DNA from: Paenibacillus melissococcoides
Lineage (GTDB): Bacteria > Bacillota > Bacilli > Paenibacillales > Paenibacillaceae
NCBI GenBank assembly: GCA_944800085.1
Contig: CALYLO010000014.1
Coordinates: 62,001-126,000 of the forward strand
DNA: 64,000 nucleotides
Direction of reading: 5' to 3'
The translations under genes were made by a program, and so were the position numbers. This document shows, one piece after another, positions 8,305 to 17,395 of the stretch (the first letter of the stretch is position 1; every line of letters begins with the position of its first letter). The notes beneath the pieces were generated by a model. That model was given only the letters and a program-made list of their open reading frames with translations. It did no database searches and had not been told where the DNA came from.

Positions 8305-9445
8305 ATTCCTTCAACCTCTTGTACAAAATTTCACCAAATATTTTATTTCCTTTGTCGATAAGATGGGCCGGATCGCGATAATATTCATGCGGGATCGTGT
8401 TGTTCTTCTCTTGATTGAATTCGATATATGGGTAGCCTCTCGACTCTATCAGCTTCTGATAAGTTCCCATCACCTTGGTATACTCGCTCCAGTTGAACAG
8501 CTTCTTCTTCGCAATATGCTCTTTATCGAGCGGAGCGGAATAGAATACGGCTTTTTTGTCATGCTCCTGCAGCAGATCAAGCGTTTTTTCAATCATGAAC
8601 AACCCGAAGCTGTTATCCTCATCGAAAGGCTTATTCCAGCGATAAAGCTCTTTATAATGCTTGTCGAGGCCTTCCTTTTGGGCGTCTTTCAATTTGTCAT
8701 AGGCGGTATACATCGGGGTATAGCTTTCTTTTATCCCCTTTTTCTCATTCTCTTGCTTTTGGATTTCCCGGCGGATTTTCTCCATCGGCGTACGGGTCTT
8801 GAACAACCGGTAGCTGATCGCGTCGCGATCATGATAGAGGGTCCACTTATTCAGGAAATGGGACGTCATCCAATTGTGAGTGTCGCTTGGAAGCGCCTGG
8901 CGGTTCTTGTCCGGGAAATCATCCAGCCAACTGCGCGGTATATTTTGATCCAGCTTCTCGACAAGGGACGGATAGACGACAACATTCGGCTCATTATCCG
9001 AGACGACGGCGATGCCGTAGTTGATCTCATAGACGACATAGTCGACCTTGTCTATCATCGAGGCGAGCAGGGCGTAGGTCTCGGTGAATCTTCCGCCGGC
9101 AATGCCCAGGTTAAGCACGCGGCTCTCTTTCATATGGACTTGAAGGACGCCGGCCGAGGTGTTCTCTCCCTTCTTCACGGTCGTGCCAAACACCGTGGAA
9201 GGCCCGAACATGCCGATGACCTTTTTGCCGTCACTCGGCTGCTCCTTCAAATATTCCACCCATAACGGCGTATAGACGATCGAATCGTAGGTCGGAACGC
9301 GGAGTTCCTTTTCTGCATGCGTCACGACTTCTTGTCTCATTTGTTCGACCACTCGATCGGCTCCATTGCCCAGTCCGAGCAATCCGACCAAGGCGAAGGA
9401 GATAAGCATGACGGACACGGTCTTGTTCAGAAATAAATTAGCCAT
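8285..9445 (-). CDS. DltD/AlgJ-like SGNH acyltransferase, membrane-anchored
   Basis: 386 residues with one N-terminal membrane anchor (about 8-28) and an extracytoplasmic SGNH-like domain. MFGPSTVFGTT carries the candidate nucleophile Ser, NLGIAGG is block II, and YYRDPAHLIDKGN near the C-terminus supplies the Asp-x-x-His. This is the layout of DltD, AlgJ and related enzymes that move acyl groups, delivered across the membrane by an MBOAT protein, onto cell-envelope polymers. ATG 9445 follows GAGGT. It lies 45 bp downstream of the MBOAT gene. No dltA or dltC is nearby, so the acyl group is more likely acetyl than D-alanyl (inference). Confidence 0.85.
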   Translation of the reverse strand: MANLFLNKTVSVMLISFALVGLLGLGNGADRVVEQMRQEVVTHAEKELRVPTYDSIVYTPLWVEYLKEQPSDGKKVIGMFGPSTVFGTTVKKGENTSAGVLQVHMKESRVLNLGIAGGRFTETYALLASMIDKVDYVVYEINYGIAVVSDNEPNVVVYPSLVEKLDQNIPRSWLDDFPDKNRQALPSDTHNWMTSHFLNKWTLYHDRDAISYRLFKTRTPMEKIRREIQKQENEKKGIKESYTPMYTAYDKLKDAQKEGLDKHYKELYRWNKPFDEDNSFGLFMIEKTLDLLQEHDKKAVFYSAPLDKEHIAKKKLFNWSEYTKVMGTYQKLIESRGYPYIEFNQEKNNTIPHEYYRDPAHLIDKGNKIFGEILYKRLKEYGITTP

Positions 9446-9490
9446 TATACCTCACACTTCCATTCCATCAATAATCGAAAATCGGTTCAC

Positions 9491-10684
9491 TTATCGCAAG
9501 CCGAGCAGCCGGAGCATCAAATCCCATCCGTCTACAATCGGCAGAATGAAAAATACCCGGCTGATCGTGACGCCAAAGAACGTAATCAAAATCGCGATGG
9601 TTGTCGTTCCCGGCTTCAGCCACTTCGGAACAGGTTTTAATAAAGGCTTGATCTGCTTCATGTAAAAGCGATGAATGCATAACATTACGCCATGGAACAT
9701 GCCCCAGACGACGAAATTCCACGCGGCTCCATGCCAGAGACCGGAGACGGTCATCGTCGCCATCAGATTCATATAGACCCGGGGAGCGGGGACGCGGCTT
9801 CCCCCGAGCGGGAAATACACATAGCGGGTCAGCCAAGAACCGAGCGAGATGTGCCAACGGTTCCAGAACTCGGCTATGCTGCGGGCCAGATAAGGGAAGC
9901 GGAAATTCTCCGGGATGACGATGCCGAACAAGCGTGCTGTTCCGATGGCGATGTCTGAATAGCCCGAGAAGTCAAAATAAATGACGAACGTATAGGCGAC
10001 AAGCGAGATCCAGAGTCTGGCGGTATCCGCCTCGGCTATCCCGGCCGCTGAGTACACCGGCTGCGCCAGTAAATCAATGGAGCCGGCGAGGACAAGCTTT
10101 TTGAACAGGCCGAACCCAATCCGGGTCACTCCGATCAGCACGTGGTCAATGTGAAATCTCGATGTAAGCTGCGGATAAAACATCTGAAACTGCTTAATCG
10201 GCCCAGCCACCATCGTCGGGAAGAAGAAGATAAACGACAACAGACCTTCCGGCCGATGATCCGGCAAAGTTCCGCGTTTGCGTTCGACCAAGTAATGAAT
10301 CAGCTCGAACGTAAAGTAAGAAATGCCGAGCGGGAGCACAATCTGCTCTGCCTTGGGCAAGAAGGGCTGATGCAAAAACGCAAACAACTCATTTAACGTG
10401 TCCAGCATCATATTCGTGTACTTGAAATAACCAAGCACGAGAATGGCGCCGATAATGCCGGCGGGATAAATCCACCGCTTGGCCCGCTTCGCTGCGGCCT
10501 TCACGACAATAATGGCAACGACAACTTCCGCAAGCAACAGGAACAGGTAAGACCCTGCATAATAGTAGTAAAATGCGACACCTGCGGCAAAGAGCACCCA
10601 GGGTCTGACACGATGCGGCATGAGGTGATACGCGACGACAGCCACGAGCACGAACAGCCAATAAAACCAATCCGTATAAATCAT
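9491..10684 (-). CDS. MBOAT-family O-acyltransferase (DltB/AlgI-like)
   Basis: 397 residues with about 10-11 membrane segments. IAEFWNRWHISLGSWLTRYVYFPLGGSR is the MBOAT signature loop, and SGLWHGAAWNFVVWGMFHG contains the catalytic His. The family moves activated acyl groups through the membrane for modification of teichoic acids, alginate or peptidoglycan. ATG 10684 (MIYTDWFYW) is preferred to the upstream in-frame ATGs because it begins the first helix. First gene of a three-gene unit running to 8119; its promoter must lie in the gene-poor stretch upstream. Confidence 0.9.
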   Translation of the reverse strand: MIYTDWFYWLFVLVAVVAYHLMPHRVRPWVLFAAGVAFYYYYAGSYLFLLLAEVVVAIIVVKAAAKRAKRWIYPAGIIGAILVLGYFKYTNMMLDTLNELFAFLHQPFLPKAEQIVLPLGISYFTFELIHYLVERKRGTLPDHRPEGLLSFIFFFPTMVAGPIKQFQMFYPQLTSRFHIDHVLIGVTRIGFGLFKKLVLAGSIDLLAQPVYSAAGIAEADTARLWISLVAYTFVIYFDFSGYSDIAIGTARLFGIVIPENFRFPYLARSIAEFWNRWHISLGSWLTRYVYFPLGGSRVPAPRVYMNLMATMTVSGLWHGAAWNFVVWGMFHGVMLCIHRFYMKQIKPLLKPVPKWLKPGTTTIAILITFFGVTISRVFFILPIVDGWDLMLRLLGLR

Positions 10685-11010
10685 AATTTCCGATTCCACC
10701 ATCCAAGTTGCCAAACTATCTATCTCTTAAACCTTTGTCCATCTTACAACATCTAGCAGTTAAATCATATGGAAACTTCATAAAGAACTATTATTTTTTT
10801 CTTAAAAAACGACATGAAAATCCCCGCCAGTAAGCTCTTTTTACCTTCCCTATGATTAGATGCATGAAACAGCCCGAAAGTTTTGAATTGTTTTAAAGGA
10901 AATTCACTGCGGCAATTTTTGCAGACCAAAAGGAGCATGATGCTCTTTTATTAATCAAGGTCTCTCTAAGGTAGAAGGGATGCGCTTGATAGGTTGCTTG
11001 GCCTATTGGG

Positions 11011-11310
11011 GTTCTCTAGTGCCTCTTTTGATCGTAATCCCTACGAGTCAGGAGTGATGTGTAGGTAACGTTAATTCGTTGGCCGGGTAGTGGAAGTGTC
11101 TGTTGTGCCTTCTGATCGCTATCCCAATGAGTCAGAAGTGGTGTGTAGGTAACGTTAATTGGTTGGTCGGGTGGTGGAGGTGTCTTCGTGCTCTTTGGAT
11201 GGCTATCCCAATAAGTCAGGAGTGGTGTGTAGGGGGCGTTAATTGGTAAGTCGGGCAGTGAAGATGTCTCCGTGCTCTTTTGATGGCTATCCCAACCAAT
11301 CAGGCAGGGA
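11011..11310. repeat. 84-bp tandem repeat, about 3.5 copies
   Basis: Units begin with gtcag at 11047, 11131 and 11215, and a degenerate fourth at 11299 (atcagg), with a partial unit before the first. Each unit carries gtgtgtaggtaacgttaatt, a variable g/t-rich middle and tatcccaa. The period is a multiple of three, which keeps a minus-strand frame open, but the translation (28-residue units with TPLLTYWDSHPKST) looks like nothing known and has no clear ribosome site, so I do not call a gene. The rest of 10685-11569 shows only A/T-rich sequence and a short inverted repeat at 10929-10950. Confidence 0.85.
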
Positions 11311-11569
11311 GCGTGGGGAATGTAACGCGTTAGCAGGGTTGCAGCAATGGTTGCCATTCACAGAATTAGCGGGGAAATGGCGGGCTGCGGCACTTATGAT
11401 TCGAGGGGATAGTGGAACAAAGGCTCGAAAGGAATGTATGAAGAGCAGGCGTTGGAAAGAGGAGCGACTTCATGTCAGTCCGCCATATATATAAACCTGA
11501 AAATATAATAAAGAGGTTTACGAAGTCTTGTCGTCATCATGTCCTTCTTGTAAAATAAATCGGTGTAGC

Positions 11570-11600
11570 GTTAACTTATATTCAATACATTTTGGTTTAC
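11570..11600 (+). promoter_or_regulatory. Candidate BirA operator upstream of bioD
   Basis: gttaac (11570-11575) and gtttac (11595-11600) face each other as an inverted pair 19 bases apart, 18 bp before bioD. BirA sites are inverted TTGTTAAC-like arms with a similar gap. The outer TT/AA bases are not conserved here, so this is tentative. Confidence 0.4.
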
Positions 11601-11618
11601 GGAAAAGAGGAGAACGCT

Positions 11619-12413
11619 ATGATTCCAGAAACAATGCCTAAACCGGTGAAGGCGGCAGGCATGTTGGTGTCCTCGACCGGGACTGAGGTGGGGAAGACGG
11701 TCGTTGCTTCAGGGATTGCCGCTTACCTCCACTCGGTTCGGAGGCGCAAGCTCAGCCTCTGGAAGCCCGTGCAGAGCGGCGTGGCATTAGGATCTCCAGA
11801 TGCGGACAGCTACCGGTTGCGGATGGGCAGCGGAATGTCCGAGCTTGCCGAGGAGGATATTGCGACGTGGACGCTGCGCGAGCCGCTGGCGCCCTGGATG
11901 GCATGTGAACGGGAAGGGATTCGCTTTTCTGCGGAAGCCCTGATGGAAGAAGGCCGCCGGCGGCTGGAGTCGGATGCGTTCCTGCTGGCAGAAGGAGCGG
12001 GCGGCATTGCCGTTCCGTTTACGCGGGAGATGACGATGGCGGATCTGGCGCATGGGCTGGGCCTCTCCGTGCTGCTGGTAGCTGCCCCCGGCTTGGGCAC
12101 CGTCAGTCACACCGTAACGGCTATCTCTTATGCCCGTGAACGGAGCGTCGATGATATCGCCGTCGTGTTCAGCGGTCCGCCGGAGGCGGCATCGGAGAGA
12201 GAGAGGGAAGAGAACGCCCGTATGATCGAAGCGATGACGAATGTGCCCGTACTGGGGACGATGCCATGGCTGCCGCAGCCGGAAGGCATGCAGGCGGCCG
12301 ATCTGTCCGCTTGGGCGGCATGGCGGGAGCGCTGGCTGCAATGCACCATGCGCCTGTCCCGGCTGACGCAGTGGCTGACAGACCGGGAATGGGGAAAAGG
12401 GAAGGAGCGATGA
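11619..12413 (+). CDS. bioD: Dethiobiotin synthetase
   Basis: 264 residues. The P-loop is SSTGTEVGKTVV; KPVQSGV and the later EGAGGIAVPF are signature segments of BioD. It closes the ureido ring of 7,8-diaminopelargonate with CO2 and ATP to form dethiobiotin. ATG 11619 has AGAGGAG seven bases upstream, better than the longer in-frame start at 11592. First gene of a compact biotin operon; bioB overlaps or abuts its stop at 12413. Confidence 0.95.
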   Translation: MIPETMPKPVKAAGMLVSSTGTEVGKTVVASGIAAYLHSVRRRKLSLWKPVQSGVALGSPDADSYRLRMGSGMSELAEEDIATWTLREPLAPWMACEREGIRFSAEALMEEGRRRLESDAFLLAEGAGGIAVPFTREMTMADLAHGLGLSVLLVAAPGLGTVSHTVTAISYARERSVDDIAVVFSGPPEAASEREREENARMIEAMTNVPVLGTMPWLPQPEGMQAADLSAWAAWRERWLQCTMRLSRLTQWLTDREWGKGKER

Positions 12414-12415
12414 TG

Positions 12416-13420
12416 ATGAGCGAAACAATGCAAGAGCAGCAGACGGATTGGCGGAAGCTGGCGGATAAGGCGTTAACCGGCGAAGGAATAAACCGGGAAG
12501 AAGCGATGGCGGTGCTGCGGGCGGACGATGACGAACTGCTGGCCATCATGGATGCAGCTTACCGGGTGCGGCGGCATTTTTACGGGAATAAGGTGAAGCT
12601 GAATCTGATTATTAATGCAAAAAGCGGACACTGTCCGGAAGATTGCGGTTATTGCTCGCAGTCCCGGGTGTCCGATGCGCCGATAGAGAAGTATACGATG
12701 CTGGAAAAGGATGTGCTGGTGGACGGAGCGCGCAGGGCGATGGAGATGCAGGCCGGAACGTACTGCATCGTGGCCAGCGGGCGCGGCCCGACGCCGCGGG
12801 AGCTCGATCAGGTGGTGGCTGCCGTGGAGGAGATTAAGGCGACGATGCCGATGAAGATCTGCGCCTGCCTTGGCATTTTGTCGCAGGAGCAGGCGAACCG
12901 GCTGAAGCAGGCCGGCGTCGATCGCTATAATCACAACTTGAATACGAGTGAGGATCATTATTCTCATATCACCTCGACCCATACATACGCCGATCGGGTG
13001 CATACGGTGAATACGGCGAAGCAAGCAGGGATGTCGCCTTGCTCCGGTGTCATTATGGGAATGGGAGAGACGGATGAGCAGTTGGTGGACGTCGCATTTT
13101 CGCTGCGGGAACTGGATGCGGACTCGATTCCGGTCAATTTCCTGAATCCGATTCCGGGAACGCCGCTCGGCCATCTGCATGATCTGGACCCGCGCCGCTG
13201 CTTGAAGGCGCTCGCGATGTTCCGCTTCGTCTGCCCATCCAAGGAGATCCGGGCCTCCGGCGGGCGGGAGGTCAATCTCGGTTCGCTGCAGCCGCTGGCG
13301 CTCTACGCGGCCAATTCGGTGTTCGTCGGCGATTATTTGACGACGGATGGGCAAGAAGCGTCTGCGGATCACCGGATGATCGCCGATCTGGGCTTCGAAG
13401 TCGAGCGGTGCGCCTTGTGA
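12416..13420 (+). CDS. bioB: Biotin synthase (radical SAM)
   Basis: 334 residues. GHCPEDCGYCSQS has the CxxxCxxC that binds the radical-SAM [4Fe-4S] cluster. The further Cys residues in CACLGILS and RYNHNLNTSE, and REVNLGSLQ near the end, match BioB, including the ligands of the sacrificial [2Fe-2S] cluster. It inserts sulfur into dethiobiotin. Three consecutive ATGs (12410, 12413, 12416) follow AAGGAG; 12416 has the best spacing (eight bases), but a start at 12410 overlapping the bioD stop is possible. Confidence 0.95.
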   Translation: MSETMQEQQTDWRKLADKALTGEGINREEAMAVLRADDDELLAIMDAAYRVRRHFYGNKVKLNLIINAKSGHCPEDCGYCSQSRVSDAPIEKYTMLEKDVLVDGARRAMEMQAGTYCIVASGRGPTPRELDQVVAAVEEIKATMPMKICACLGILSQEQANRLKQAGVDRYNHNLNTSEDHYSHITSTHTYADRVHTVNTAKQAGMSPCSGVIMGMGETDEQLVDVAFSLRELDADSIPVNFLNPIPGTPLGHLHDLDPRRCLKALAMFRFVCPSKEIRASGGREVNLGSLQPLALYAANSVFVGDYLTTDGQEASADHRMIADLGFEVERCAL

Positions 13421-14664
13421 TGGACGCGATAGCGGCTGTGGAGGGCACAGGGCGTTGGCATTGGATGCGCTCCGAGCTGGACGCCTTGGAAGAGGCAGGC
13501 CGTCTGCGCAAGCTGGAGCCGGCGGCGTGGCTGGAGCACGGATGGATCGAGCGGGGCGGCAAGCGGCTGCTGCATCTCGCTTCGAATCATTATCTTGGCT
13601 TCGAGCCATGGCTTGATGACGATGGCTGGGCGGGGCTTGCGGCGGAGTGCCGCCGCCTCGGCGAGCCGGCCGTACGCCTCGGCGCCGGGGCCTCCCGGCT
13701 CATCACGGGTCATGATCCGCAGCATGACGCGCTGGAGCGGGAATTGGCGGCGTTCAAGGACACGGAGGCGGCGCTCGTGTTCAGCAGCGGCTACATGGCG
13801 AATGCCGGCGTCATTCCGGCCCTGGTCGGCCGGAGCGGCGCCGTCTTCAGCGATCGATTGAACCATGCGAGCATTACGGACGGCATCATACTGAGCCGGG
13901 CTCGGCATATCCGCTATCCGCACCGGGATATGGACCGGCTCGAAAAGGCGTTGAAGCAGTGGCATGCCGGAGGACCGGGCGTCCCGTCGCGGCGGGCGCG
14001 CCTGCTCATCGTGACCGACGCCGTGTTCAGCATGGACGGGACGGTGGCGCCGCTCGCCGATCTCGTGACGCTGAAGGAACGGTACGGTGCGATGCTGATG
14101 GTCGACGAGGCGCACAGCGGCGGCGTGTACGGACCCGGCGGGCGCGGGCTGTGCCATGCGCTCGGACTGCATCAAAAGGTGGATATTATGATGGGCACCT
14201 TCGGGAAAGCCTTTGGCGCGGTCGGCGCTTATATTGCCGCAGAGGACATCGTTGTCCGCTACCTGGTCAACCGGGCGCGGACGCTTATTTATAATACGGG
14301 GCTGCCCCCGCTTGCGGCAGCCTTTATCCGCCAGCGGCTGCGCGACGTGTGCGCTGCCGACTCCGCGCGCGCCGAACTGATGCGCAAGGCGGCGCTGTTC
14401 CGCGCGCGGCTTCAAGCCGGGGGGCTGGACACGGGTCCCGGCGACAGCCATATCGTGCCGGTGCTGTGCGGCACGGATCAGAGCGCGGTGTCGCTCAGCG
14501 CCGCGCTCGCGGAGGCGGGCGTCGCCGGCGTGGCGATTCGCCCGCCGACGGTGCCCGAGGGGACGGCGCGCATTCGCTTCGCGCCGACTCCGGCGCACCG
14601 CGACGCCGACCTGCTGCAGGCGGCGGATGCGGTCGTGCGCCTGGCCGGGGAGGCCCGGCTATGA
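13420..14664 (+). CDS. bioF: 8-amino-7-oxononanoate synthase
   Basis: 414 residues, a fold-type I PLP enzyme. LASNHYLGFE near the start, TDAVFSMDGTVAPL, the PLP-binding Asp in MLMVDEAHSGGVYG, and the Schiff-base Lys in GTFGKAFGAVGAY are all in the expected order. It condenses pimeloyl-ACP (or -CoA) with L-alanine. ATG 13420 overlaps the bioB TGA by one base, so translation is coupled. GC is visibly higher from here to bioC than in bioD. Confidence 0.95.
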   Translation: MDAIAAVEGTGRWHWMRSELDALEEAGRLRKLEPAAWLEHGWIERGGKRLLHLASNHYLGFEPWLDDDGWAGLAAECRRLGEPAVRLGAGASRLITGHDPQHDALERELAAFKDTEAALVFSSGYMANAGVIPALVGRSGAVFSDRLNHASITDGIILSRARHIRYPHRDMDRLEKALKQWHAGGPGVPSRRARLLIVTDAVFSMDGTVAPLADLVTLKERYGAMLMVDEAHSGGVYGPGGRGLCHALGLHQKVDIMMGTFGKAFGAVGAYIAAEDIVVRYLVNRARTLIYNTGLPPLAAAFIRQRLRDVCAADSARAELMRKAALFRARLQAGGLDTGPGDSHIVPVLCGTDQSAVSLSAALAEAGVAGVAIRPPTVPEGTARIRFAPTPAHRDADLLQAADAVVRLAGEARL

Positions 14665-15499
14665 GCGGGGCGCTCGGGCGGCCCCGGCCGCCGCGGCAGG
14701 CGAAGCTGCTGTGGATCCACGGCTGGGGCCTGAGCGCCGAGGTGTGGCGGCCGCTCGCGCAGGACTTGCCGATGTTCGCGCACCGCTACGTATCCTTCGC
14801 CGGGTGCGAGACGGCGGATGATCTGCGGGAGGCGGTGCGCGCTCCCCTCCGGCAGGAGCCGGACGGCCCGTGGCATGTCGCGGGGTGGTCGCTTGGCGGC
14901 ATGCTGGCGATCGAGCTGCTGGCCGGGCGCGCCGCCGGAAGCGGCGAATGGGCGGGGCTGCCGCGTATCGAGAGCGCCCTGCTCGTCGGCACGACGCTGC
15001 GCTTCGCCGACGACACCGGGAAGGCGGGTTGGCCGCCGCGCGTGCTGGCCCGCATGCGCGCCGTCTGGCGCAGGCGCCGGAGGAGACGCTGCTGGCCTTC
15101 CTCGGCCAGCTGGATGCGGGCCCGGACAGCCCCGGCGAGCCGCCGCTGGCGGTGAAGCTGTGGCGGCAGTTGGCCGCCGCTCCCGGATTTACGCCGGCAG
15201 GGCTTGATGCGGGGCTCGCCTATTTAGAAGCGGCGGATCTGGCCCCGCAGTGGGCGCGCATCGCCGCGTTCCCGGCGGCGGAACGGCCGCGCCTGCTGTG
15301 GCTGCACGGCGCGAACGATCGCGTATGCCCGCGGGCCGCGATGGAGCGGGCTCGGGCATCGTTCGGTCCGGGACTGCGAACCGCCGTGCTTCCGGATGCG
15401 GGACATGCGCCGTTCCTGTCGCATCCGGAGGCCTGGCGAGAGGAGGTGAGCGCGTGGCATGAAGGGAGCACAGACGATAGGGGCCGGGACGGAGAATGA
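14661..15499 (+). pseudogene. bioH: BioH-like pimeloyl-ACP methyl ester esterase, frameshifted
   Basis: Alpha/beta-hydrolase of about 279 residues read across two frames. The first frame, from ATG 14661 (4-bp overlap with bioF), has WIHGWGLSAEVW and the nucleophile elbow VAGWSLGGML. Near 15057-15075 (cgcatgcgcgccgtctggcg) one base appears lost, and the protein continues in another frame: LAQAPEETLLAFLGQL, then the Asp in LHGANDRVCP and the His in PDAGHAPFLSHPE. All three catalytic residues exist but are split across frames. It should release pimeloyl-ACP from its methyl ester made by BioC. The site is very GC-rich, so a sequencing error is a real possibility. Confidence 0.8.
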
Positions 15500-16358
15500 T
15501 CCGACCCAAGGCGGCGCGGGCGCGCGGGTCGATAAGAAGCTGGTCGCCCGCCGCTTCGGGAGACATGCGGCGGAGTATGACGGTTACGCGGAAGTGCAGC
15601 AGGTGATGGCCGCAGGCTTGGCGGAACGGGTGCGGCGGCATCACCAGGGACCCGCGGCGCGCATCGCCGACATCGGCTGCGGCACGGGCGGCTTGGCGGT
15701 GCGGCTCTGGCCGCTTTATCCTGCGGCGGAGCTGACGCTGCTCGATCTGGCGCCGGCGATGCTTCATCAGGCGGAGCGGAAGCTGCGCCGCCACGGCTGC
15801 CACGGCGGGCAACTAAGCGCGGTAACCGCCGACGCCGAGGCGTGGGCGGCCGTCCAGCCGGAAGGCGGCTATGACCTGATCGTGTCGAGCGCCGCCTTCC
15901 AATGGTTCAACGCGCCGGCCGCGACGCTGCGGCGGCTCGTGCACCTGCTCCGGCCCGGCGGGCTGCTGGCCTTCGCCACGTTCCTGCCGGGCACGCTGCA
16001 CGAGCTGCATGCCGCGTTCCGGCAGGCGGACGCCGAGCAGGGCCGGGCGCCAAGGCCGCGCGGGCAGGCGTATCCTTCCGCGGCCGATTGGCACGGCTGG
16101 GCGCGGGCTGCGGCCGGGCCCTTCCTGCTCTGGGAAGAGGCGAGCTGCCGCTGCGAGTACGGCAGCCTGCCGGAGATGCTGGCCCAGGTCCGCCGCATCG
16201 GGGCCGGCAATGCGCTGAAGGAGGGCGCCTCCGGCATGAGCCCTTCCCTGTACCGCCGGATGGCACAGGTGTATCAGGAGCGCTTCGGCGGCCCGGACGG
16301 CCGCATTCCGGCCACCTATGCGTTCGTCTACGCGCTGCTGCGGAGAGAGCAGGAATGA
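15459..16358 (+). CDS. bioC: Malonyl-ACP O-methyltransferase
   Basis: 299 residues. VARRFGRHAAEYDGYAEVQ near residue 28 is the characteristic BioC start. The SAM pocket is IADIGCGTGGLAVRLWP, followed by LLDLAPAML and LIVSSAAFQWF. It caps malonyl-ACP with a methyl ester so that fatty-acid synthesis can build the pimeloyl chain; BioH later removes the methyl. ATG 15459 is preceded by AGGAGGTG and overlaps the bioH 3' end by 41 bp. Last gene of bioDBFHC; no bioA, bioW or bioY is in the window. Confidence 0.92.
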   Translation: MKGAQTIGAGTENDPTQGGAGARVDKKLVARRFGRHAAEYDGYAEVQQVMAAGLAERVRRHHQGPAARIADIGCGTGGLAVRLWPLYPAAELTLLDLAPAMLHQAERKLRRHGCHGGQLSAVTADAEAWAAVQPEGGYDLIVSSAAFQWFNAPAATLRRLVHLLRPGGLLAFATFLPGTLHELHAAFRQADAEQGRAPRPRGQAYPSAADWHGWARAAAGPFLLWEEASCRCEYGSLPEMLAQVRRIGAGNALKEGASGMSPSLYRRMAQVYQERFGGPDGRIPATYAFVYALLRREQE

Positions 16359-16378
16359 GTCGCAGCCGGAAGCCGAAT

Positions 16379-16415
16379 AGGCCGCCTGCGGTGCATCTTG
16401 GCACCACGGCGGCCT
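16379..16415. terminator. Hairpin between convergent bioC and kinase genes
   Basis: aggccgcc / ggcggcct (8 bp) encloses a second pair ggtgc / gcacc. A T-rich tail is only partial (gttaccgtttta). It probably ends the biotin operon and may serve both strands. Confidence 0.6.
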
Positions 16416-16424
16416 GTTACCGTT

Positions 16425-17360
16425 TTATCCGATCGGTTCGACTTGAATCTGAGTGCGCAGCGACTCGACATCGTCCAGCCGAACTTGCCCGGCGGAGGGC
16501 ATCAGCGCGTTGGCCGTGCCGCAAGCGGCGCCGAGAATGAGGCCGTCTTCCGCGGACAGGCCGCGCTTATCGGCCACGACAAGCCCGGCGACCATGGAAT
16601 CGCCGCTGCCGACGGGGTTGATCGCCTCAACGGCAGGCAGAGAGACGCGATAGAGCGCACCCCGGACACCGGCCAACGCGCCGCGGGCGCCGAGCGAGAC
16701 GACGACCCGCTCGATGCCGGAGGCCATCAGCCGCCGGATGGCCGGCAGCACCTCGTCTTCAGAGGCATCGGCTCCTCCGCCGGTCAATTTGCTGACCTCA
16801 TGCTCATTCGGCTTGATCAGCGCGGGCGCGCTCTTCACGCCTTCCTCCAACGCCGCGCCGCTCGTGTCCAGAATCGGGATCGCGCCCGTGCGGCGCGCAA
16901 TCTCGACCAATTCGGCGTACAGAGTGGGGGCACAGCCCTGCGGCAGACTTCCCGAGAACACAATGTGAGAGGACCGGGCGGCGAGCGCCGCCACTTTGTC
17001 CCGCATCGCGCCGAGATCCGCCGGGGTTACGGCCGGCCCTTGCTCCAGCAGCTCGGTCTGGGTACCGCGTTCCGGATCCAAAATGTTGAGGCACACCCGA
17101 GACTCGCCTTCCACGAGTACGAAATTGGCGGGAATCCCTTCTTCGCCCAGCTTGTGCAGAATCATCTGTCCGTGGAAGCCGGCCGCGAACCCGGAGGCGG
17201 TTACCTCTTCGCCCAGCGCGTGAATGACGCGGGCGACATTGATCCCTTTGCCGCCGGCGGTGGCGGTCATCTCCTTCACCCGGTACAGCTTATCGAGCGC
17301 GAAGCCGGGGACGATATAGGTTTTGTCGATTGCCGCGTTGAGCGTCACGGTCGTAATCAT
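16425..17360 (-). CDS. 1-phosphofructokinase / tagatose-6-phosphate kinase
   Basis: 311 residues of the PfkB hexose-phosphate kinase subfamily (FruK/LacC): MITTVTLNAAIDKTYIV, the ribokinase signature AGGKGINVARVIHALG, SGSLPQG, and the catalytic Asp in AINPVGSGDSMVAGL. It phosphorylates fructose-1-P or tagatose-6-P. The aldolase directly upstream and AgaS across the divergent promoter make tagatose-6-phosphate the likelier substrate (inference from context). ATG 17360 follows AAAGGAG; 35 bp separate it from the aldolase stop. Confidence 0.88.
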   Translation of the reverse strand: MITTVTLNAAIDKTYIVPGFALDKLYRVKEMTATAGGKGINVARVIHALGEEVTASGFAAGFHGQMILHKLGEEGIPANFVLVEGESRVCLNILDPERGTQTELLEQGPAVTPADLGAMRDKVAALAARSSHIVFSGSLPQGCAPTLYAELVEIARRTGAIPILDTSGAALEEGVKSAPALIKPNEHEVSKLTGGGADASEDEVLPAIRRLMASGIERVVVSLGARGALAGVRGALYRVSLPAVEAINPVGSGDSMVAGLVVADKRGLSAEDGLILGAACGTANALMPSAGQVRLDDVESLRTQIQVEPIG

Positions 17361-17395
17361 GTTGCTTCTCCTTTCAACAAGTCCGCTGCTGCGGA

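Noticed and set aside
11016..11357. 113-residue minus-strand ORF over the tandem repeats
   Set aside because: It stays open because the repeat period is a multiple of three; there is no ribosome site and the product looks non-natural.
12473..13609. Long minus-strand frames opposite bioB and bioF, and similar ones opposite ptsI, the MATE gene and the kinase genes
   Set aside because: They mirror GC-rich coding frames, lack ribosome sites and domain motifs, and overlap well-supported genes.
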